From Cyrtodaria siliqua (lineage: Eukaryota; Mollusca; Bivalvia; Adapedonta; Hiatellidae): a DNA stretch of 64,000 bases. Below the pieces are notes generated by a model. That model made no database searches. It was not told where the DNA came from and saw only the letters and a program-made list of their open reading frames with translations. Below are positions 57,773-64,000 of the stretch, one piece after another. The position numbers were made by a program, and so were the translations under genes. The first letter of the stretch is position 1; each line of letters starts with the position of its first letter. Where the stretch lies: NCBI GenBank assembly GCA_037043455.1, contig JAWPHD010005597.1, positions 1-64,000 on the forward strand, in the 5' to 3' direction.

Positions 57773-58104
57773 CTGTGAAGTAAAATCAGGGTATTCGTAT
57801 TTAAATTCCGGACATGTGTTTGTAAAAACGTTACAAATAACATTAGAAATGGACATGAGAAAGGTATGTTTTTCTTCTAAAGAATAATCCGTTTAGTTTA
57901 AACAAGATCGCTGTACACGTTTGTCGTGAGCTCTTTAAACAAAAATATTGCTTATCAATAACTCTAACACGATGTTGCTTAAACGTCTCTTGCCTGGATG
58001 ATAGGGACTAGCATCCAACTCAAATTATAAACAACTTGCCGTAGTTAACAAGTGGCCATGTAACCAATCATGCAACTTATCAATCAGCATGGACTGAAAC
58101 TTAC

Positions 58105-58141
58105 GTTATATTTAGATGACTCATTTCCAGATTTGTTGAAC
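58105..58141 (-). CDS. Short exon upstream of the tyrosine-rich tail
   Basis: A 37-nt exon with acceptor TTTTACTTTAG and donor GTAAGT. Read in the frame fixed by the next exon it gives STNLEMSHLNI and ends in a split codon (AC|T). The intron to the tail exon is 332 nt. The phase match and both consensus splice sites support it. Further exons, including a membrane segment, should lie to the right; I could not identify them. Confidence 0.55.
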
Positions 58142-58404
58142 CTAAAGTAAAATAGGAAATATTCAATTCGACGTTAATGTCAATTATTACTCGTTTTTAA
58201 CAAGTTCACTGCATGCTTAAAATAAATACTCCTTTTATTTAGCATCAGAGACATAAAAACACAGTTGCTTCTCTGTTGGCATCAACACTGCTTTATATAA
58301 ATGCCAGCTGACCTAGGTGTAAATAACAATATTGCTAAGTATACAAAGTCATGTTTGATTATGTGATATCCAGTCTAAATATAATATTTGAGTTTATTTA
58401 ATTC

Positions 58405-58645
58405 GTATAGTCGCACCAAACGCTAAGGTCATGTGGCAACTTTCCTGCTTCAATTGTTGGCGAAAGACCACAGGTGCCCCTCCGGGTAATTTTCGCGCAC
58501 GGACGGGAACCTGGGTAGAACCACAGACGTTCTGCAAGCCACATGGATAGCTTCCTCACATAAGGATTCCTGGTCCCATGACCGCAGCGGTGAGCTGTAA
58601 GTGATAACAAGTCAAAGACTCTAACCACTCGGCCATGGACGCCTC
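58405..58645 (-). mobile_element. tRNA-derived SINE, minus strand
   Basis: On the minus strand: 'gtccatggccgagtggttag' (A box of Ser/Leu type), a degraded B box ('catgggaccaggaatcc'), then the body 'gtggttctacccaggttccc', 'gcgcgaaaattacccggagg', 'ggcacctgtggtctttcgcc', 'cacatgacc' and 'ggtgcgac'. This body is widespread in bivalve genomes as I know them. The 108-codon frame over it is not a gene. Confidence 0.8.
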
Positions 58646-58659
58646 CGCCTCCTCTAAAT

Positions 58660-59120
58660 ATAATAAGATTACATATAATCAATACTGATAACTTCAACAT
58701 TATACGAAAATCAAAACCAAACAAATATTGATCATAATATCGGTGTATTTCAGTGGAAGTTTCATTATAATTATTTCCTAAACTTATAGTATCCCCTTAT
58801 GACGGTACTAGGAGGCTGTATTGCACCTTACAGTATCTCTCATAAACAATAAACACTCAATACACCAAGTCTGCTACTTTTCACACAACACTGAACGAAC
58901 GCTAGTGTTAATGTTAAATAATACAGAAAAGGGAATCTCTTGGAAACAACGAACACAAGCAAGATGCTGTTACTGGTTGTAATGAAATAGAAAGTTATGT
59001 GGGGATTTGGATTTTAATATGTCATAGGGTGACATAGCTTCTTCTATAAAGTTTGTTTGGCTTCTTGTTTCATACAGAAAATCAATAGATAACGTTACAA
59101 TATGATAACTATCATGTAAC
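58660..59120. other. No gene seen
   Basis: Probably intron of the tyrosine-tail gene; no membrane exon recognised here. Confidence 0.4.
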
Positions 59121-59124
59121 TATA

Positions 59125-59945
59125 ACAAGAGGCCCAAGTGGGCCTGTAGATGCTCTACCTGTATGATGTGATTCAAACACATAAACATGATAGAGGCCAA
59201 CCAAGGAAACATGTTTTCTATATATAACTCTATGCAAACTTTGGGTTATCGTGACGGCCATTTTGACTATTTAACGACAACGAAAAACCTTGATAGAGGC
59301 CAACAACAGGAACATGTATATGATATTTAACTAAAATGGAATAAGTGGTAATATGTCGTTTGATAAATGTCCTTAAATTTGACCGAAGTTTAGCCATTGT
59401 GGCCATCTTGAATGACTGGAGGCCTCAAAAACACAAATCTGAGGGGGACTTACCCAAAGATCATTGTGATTAAGTTTCATCAAAATCCTTCAAGCGGTTT
59501 CAGAGAAGATGTCATTTTTAACGTTTCCCTATATAACTCTATGTAAACTTTTGGTCGCTGTGGCGGCCATTTTGATTATTCGTCGATAACGAAAAACACA
59601 ATTTTGATAGAGGCCAACCCAAGGAACATGTTTATGGTATTTCACAATAATGAATAAGTGGTTTCGGAGGAGATGTTTGAAGATTCCTTAAATTTGACCT
59701 AGTTGTAGCCATGGCAACCATCTTGGATGACTGGCCGCCATGAAAAACATAAATTTGAGAGGGGGCCTCCTAAGTAACATTTTGATGAAGTTTCATCAAA
59801 ATCCTTCAAGCAGTTTCAGAGGCGATATCGATTTTATAAAATTGCTAACAGACTGACAGACAGACAGACGGACGATGGACGAAATGTGATCGCATAAGCT
59901 CGCCTGGCCTACTATGAAACACTTCATATAAATAAGCTAATATAG
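59125..59945 (+). repeat. Dispersed element with two internal modules of about 350 bp
   Basis: It starts 'caagaggcccaagtgggcct' and ends 'gacagacagacagacggacg', 'gaaatgtgatcgcataagct', 'cgcctggcc'. Inside, two modules repeat 'tgatagaggccaac', 'ggaacatgt', 'ctctatg.aaacttt.gg', 'ggccattttga', 'ttaaatttgacc', 'agccat', 'gtttcatcaaaatccttcaa' and 'cagtttcagag'. It belongs to a repeat type common in mollusc intergenic DNA; no transposase frame. Confidence 0.65.
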
Positions 59946-59949
59946 TTAA

Positions 59950-61120
59950 GTTTAAGACAGGGTTTTAAAAGGTTTCCAATAATTATTTATATTAAACACA
60001 ATGGCACAACATGACCTTAATTATTTCGATTATATATAGAGAAACAAACGAAACATTTGAAAATCAAAATAGTATAGCATACCGTTAGAGGGTCGTGCGT
60101 CTGTTTATATTTGAATAGCTATTTATTATCGAAATATAATTTATTTAGTTTGTCTCTCAAACAAATGTACGTATATATTTCAGTTTAGTTTGTTATAAGA
60201 TACATACATGTCTTAGTATACATTTTTTAACATGCAAACTCATAAATAGTTGTGATAAGAAATTGAATGTATTCTTATCCTTAAAAGTATTAATAGTGAG
60301 AGCAGTTTTCCTTAATACTTATTAAACCACTCTGCTCTTATGTCATCACTCCTGGGGAAGCTGTACGCAGCGAGCACAGCGTATTGCATTAGAATCAGAT
60401 CGCTATCATACAAGCGTATATTCGTACCATATAAGCGCTATCTTTCGTCCTATAGATATTACGTTTAGTTCGGTGATCCCATCTACTTCCTATTGTAGAG
60501 TAACACAAATGCAGATAGTTTTAAGTGCTTTAGTTTAAGTAGTTAAAATTTTATCGGCACATGTATATTGATATGACTTTCACAATACCCATACATCTTT
60601 GGTAAATGTTTTTTCACAAATGCGATACTTGACGATTTTATACGTAAGTTTTACAAATTATAACAATGAAATGGAATAACTACATGCAAATAACACAATT
60701 TACGAAACTGAAAACAGAACTGATTATCGGATATCAATTTAATCATTTCAAATATATGTTTTGTGTTTGAAATTGTAGGAGATTCATGATAATCCGAACA
60801 AAATAAACACCGTCGATGTTTGTTATAAATTGCATTGATCAACCTTTCGTACTATGCTCAAACCTGTTCTCGCAATGTACAAATTCGTCATGAAAGGGCA
60901 TAAGTTTATGTTTATGATTGATTGATATTTTTCCCTTCTAACTGAAAAGGATTCAAACAATTCCTAACAATACTACATATACTAATATACATGTCAATGA
61001 ATAAATTATGTGACAAAGGATGAACACATATAAGTTCTAGTACTATATGTATATGAATTAATTATCACATCAACAACATCACTGTGTTGTAAGTTGTACG
61101 GAAGGAAATGTTCAGTCACA
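59950..61120. other. No gene seen
   Basis: The minus-strand frame at 60651-60842 (with CLFCSDYH) is unrecognised; it could be a LINE relic but the spacing of Cys/His does not fit well. Confidence 0.35.
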
Positions 61121-61126
61121 TCCAAG

Positions 61127-61152
61127 ATGGCGGAAGATCACGTTTCCCCGAG
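61127..61152 (+). CDS. Candidate first coding exon
   Basis: 'ccaagATGGcgg' is a good eukaryotic start context, giving MAEDHVSP, and 'gag|gtaggt' is a good donor 26 nt later. A possible acceptor follows at 61217 ('ctccatcag') before an open stretch to 61363, but the frame fixed by the first exon stops early there. No domain. Low certainty. Confidence 0.2.
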
Positions 61153-61379
61153 GTAGGTGCTCAACTTTATCATATATTCTATTTTTATTGAATGGATATT
61201 TTCCTATCTCCATCAGCCAAACACCGATGAAGAATTTGCTATGTCCGGGGCGATAAATATATACGTTCTATCAATAAACTTTGATACAAAAGTGTTACGT
61301 TGGCGTGACTTTCAAACCCAGTCGAGGAAATTTTACAATATCTATCAGATAGCCACTAATTAGGGAACTCGAACCTGCT

Positions 61380-62095
61380 CTAATATTCGTTCACTATATA
61401 TTAATGTGATTTAACATGTACTTATACATATGATTATAAACCAGATTATTCTCAGATACTTTCAGTATATCATAATTATGTCTGCTTTAAATTAATAGCA
61501 TAGTACACTAAATCTTATAATTGGGAAGTTTGAAACTTTAGACAATACGAAGTAAACATTTACATGACGTTTGGTAAAAAGTATTTTAAATAAAGATATA
61601 TAAATTGATGTTGTTGTTTTTTAATTTGATAGGACCACTAGGAAATGGATAACTATTATATCATTGGAATGTATAAACCCTCCCCAACAAGGATCAGTTG
61701 AAATTACTTGCACAAAATTGTGCGTTTTTTGGCAATCAACGGTTAAAATACATGACCCTCATAAAACAAAAATAATATATTGGTTTAAACATAAATCACA
61801 AAAGAGATGTATGAACACACTCTAAGGCAATCTTTTACAGAAAAATGTGTTAGGTATTTTTTGTGGAACTTTCAACAGACAACAGTTTTCATATAATTAT
61901 GTGACTTATTGTTGGAATCAGAGGCGATAAACGGATGCATAAAGGGAGATAATACAATTTAAAAGTGATCAAACATATGCAGCTTCGCTTTTATCGTAAA
62001 TCACGGGTGGATTGATATCAGATGAGAGTATGAAACCTTGCGTTAACTGTGTTGCAAAAGTGTTCGTCTGATTTACACTTGCAACACTCAACTAG
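61380..62095. other. No gene seen
   Basis: AT-rich DNA; nothing recognised. Confidence 0.45.
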
Positions 62096-62099
62096 AGCA

Positions 62100-62560
62100 A
62101 GTCAACGGAAACCCTTACAAAATATCCGTATTTTCGATATCTCAATGATACCTCAAGGTCAAGGTCATTTTCAGAACTGTATTAACATCCTCTCATCCTC
62201 AATACGCTTCATACACTGTTCAGCTTATAACCATGAACGGTCTAGAAGGATATCTGTACACAAGCCATTTTCAGGCAAAACACTAAGCCCTGACCTTGAC
62301 CATGATGCTGAAGGTCAACAACTCTTCCCATATCGTTTCATCTTCTTACCCCGAATGGTCTGGAAGGAGATCCGTCCAAATGTAATTTTAAGGAAAAAAA
62401 CGAAATTGTTAACTTGGACGGTCAAGTTCAAGTTTCTTATCTTAAATGAAAACCTCTTGACTTAATCATAATTTCTGTAAAGACGGATTTTTAATATCTC
62501 GAACCGTCCAGGAAGAGTTCCGCCCACAAGGGAAAGACGGATGGACGGACAACACGTTGT
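62100..62560. repeat. Degenerate intergenic repeat
   Basis: Repeated phrases 'aaggtca', 'cggtctagaaggatat' / 'tggtctggaaggagatccg', 'ggaagagttccgccca' and 'gacggatggacggacaa' resemble mollusc intergenic repeat units of about 150 bp. The frame at 62049-62465 is therefore not called a gene. Confidence 0.45.
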
Positions 62561-63456
62561 TTCTTATGCAAACGCATGATTCCATGGAACATGGCCGTTT
62601 ATATCTGTAAATACATGATGTGTTACGCAGAAGGTCTGATGCCATTTCTCCCAAAATACGTCTGTGTCAATCCGTTATCACTCATTTCCAATTCATGTCT
62701 AACAAAAAACGTGTCTTGGTTTAAATTATCGACATTTATCCTTAGTGTTGCTTGTGTCGATGCATTTTTTACATGGAGCTAAAACTGCCTTCACTTCATA
62801 GTGGAAATATTGCTAAACAGAGACATCATTTTAATCCGACAATTTCATTCATAGTTTATCTAAACTATGGTGCAACGCTGCACATCGTCCTTCTTTTGGA
62901 TCTTACGAAACTGGCTAATAAATACCTGTTTCAAGAACACTGTCGTGACCTGAGTCATTTTCCATGGCTACTCTATTTTTGAAGTTAGAAGCACCATTTA
63001 CCCTCATCACATTGATAATTGTTGTATTTACAATTACATAAAATGCTCAGAGTCGCAAGCGGTCCGTCATGAACTGCAGGAAGAATTTGCACTTTAAAAG
63101 TCACAAATAGTCTTTCCACTGTCATGTTGCTCCAGATACCGATAAATGTTCCATTTTCGCAGTGACGATAGGTAAACTGGCTTGTAAAAAACTTGTTTTA
63201 CATGACTTCTACGAGCATACAGGTATTACTATATTGCGCAGTTAGCATGTTTAGAATATTTTATGCTGACGAAATAAGGCAGCATATTTCCCAGCGTCGC
63301 GAGATGTAATGTCCAATCAACCAGTCTTTCCGCTCTAATACTGATTAACATTAACATAAGCTGTCAGCACCAACTTCTGAGATATCCTGGGCAATATTAC
63401 CTGATATGGCAAATTGCGTGGCGTCATCAGCCTTATCAACAGATGCTTTATCTTAA

Positions 63457-63845
63457 TCATTTTAAAAGAGTTTCTCTAATCTGTGTCAAAAGACGTTCTT
63501 TGTCATCGCTGTGAGGCAAACAAAAAGACATTAGTGCTTCATATGTTGGTGTTAGCCCACGAACACGTCTGTGGTATTGTTTCCAGCCAACATATTCTCA
63601 ACTGTAGAAGAAGCATATACATTAGAGTCTGTAAGAAAATATATTAACCCACCGTCACCCCTAGACCATTTTACTTGATGTGCAACTGCATCAATTGCTG
63701 GTCCATCGTCTGCATCGATTTTTCTTTGCCTGACTTGATAGACGTGTAGATGGTGGCCTTATCGGTTGGACTTGTATATATCTTTAATGGGAGCAATCGT
63801 ATTAGGCTCATGAACTGGGAAAAGGCCAAAAATGTATATTTTGAT
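63457..63845 (-). pseudogene. Decayed or multi-exon coding stretch, product unknown
   Basis: Three overlapping open frames on the minus strand run in series. About 63671-63845 contains SPTDKATIYTSIKSGKEKS. 63552-63757 contains KIDADDGPAIDAVAHQVKWS. 63457-63600 contains GWKQYHRRVRGLTPTYEALM and ends HSDDKERLLTQIRETLLK-stop. The peptide character (balanced, well-spread charges) is more gene-like than most frames in the window. The pieces could be frame-broken remains of one gene or small exons (an acceptor-like 'cttcttctacag' lies at about 63606-63617). I do not recognise the family. Confidence 0.3.
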
Positions 63846-64000
63846 CAGATGTCGTATCAATAACTGGAGTGTTTGAGTTATGTTTCGTCGAGGCATAGAT
63901 CTCAGGAAAACTCATGTGAGGTATTTGCTATTAATTTCAGTTACAATAGTGAAAAGTATCTTGGTGGGACTGGTCTTTTAGTTGACTTTTAAAAAGTAAT

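Noticed and set aside
58398..58724. 108-residue minus-strand protein
   Set aside because: It is the body of a tRNA-derived SINE.
61157..61363. Fibronectin III / cytokine-receptor-like fragment (INIYVLSINFDTKVLRW)
   Set aside because: Only a loose resemblance over about 17 residues; no second strand pattern or splice support.

Overview
The window looks like nuclear DNA of a mollusc, most likely a bivalve. It is AT-rich and intron-sized gaps separate the few coding exons. It carries tRNA-derived SINEs ending in a CAAA-type tail, a jockey/CR1-type LINE end, a Metaviridae (Ty3/gypsy) element, and EGF-like plus fucolectin-type (FTP) exons of a kind I associate with bivalve phagocytic or scavenger-type receptors. 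No complete gene, rRNA or convincing functional tRNA was found. Most long open frames are repeat artefacts. The species cannot be fixed from sequence alone.

Host-gene content. Five exons are well supported. On the minus strand an 8-cysteine EGF-like exon (11525-11683) and the first half of an FTP/F5-8C-like lectin exon (3403-3612) share intron phase 1 and would splice in frame, so they probably belong to one gene running off the left edge. On the plus strand a sister EGF exon (40631-40783, also phase 1-1) marks a second gene. On the minus strand a short exon (58105-58141) and a terminal exon (57307-57772) encode a receptor-like cytoplasmic tail with seven or eight tyrosine motifs, including an 81-nt (27-residue) unit repeated three times. 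Together they suggest a cluster of EGF/FTP receptors of unknown ligand. The tail has not been shown to belong to the EGF/FTP family. A decayed coding stretch lies at 63457-63845.

Mobile and repetitive content dominates. 0-11 kb holds dispersed repeats, tRNA-like/SINE pieces and three MITE-like elements, two of them flanked by or near TTAA. 12.3-18.56 kb is a degenerate satellite of about 144 bp, cleanly interrupted by a 5.34-kb unit with 17-bp inverted ends and TTAA on both sides. Inside that unit sit a 3.4-kb minisatellite of 37 bp and a 5'-truncated LINE that landed in the minisatellite. 20.2-23.9 kb is a 31-bp satellite with multi-unit duplications of exactly 52, 26, 25 and 22 units. 29.0-29.7 kb is a 47-bp array. 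31-39 kb contains three MITEs and a cluster of one dispersed repeat family (Rep-D, ten or more copies in the window). 46.2-53.1 kb is a dead gypsy element with gag, protease, partial reverse transcriptase, RNase H, integrase and an unusual charged C-terminal extension. 53.9-57.1 kb has a duplicated unknown segment next to a long hairpin, then a second LINE remnant. 58.4-62.6 kb is mostly SINE and intergenic repeat.

The parts most worth a second look are the tyrosine-rich tail and the EGF/FTP exons as fragments of a receptor family, the TTAA-flanked composite unit whose removal restores a host repeat to length, and the segmental growth of the 31-bp array.
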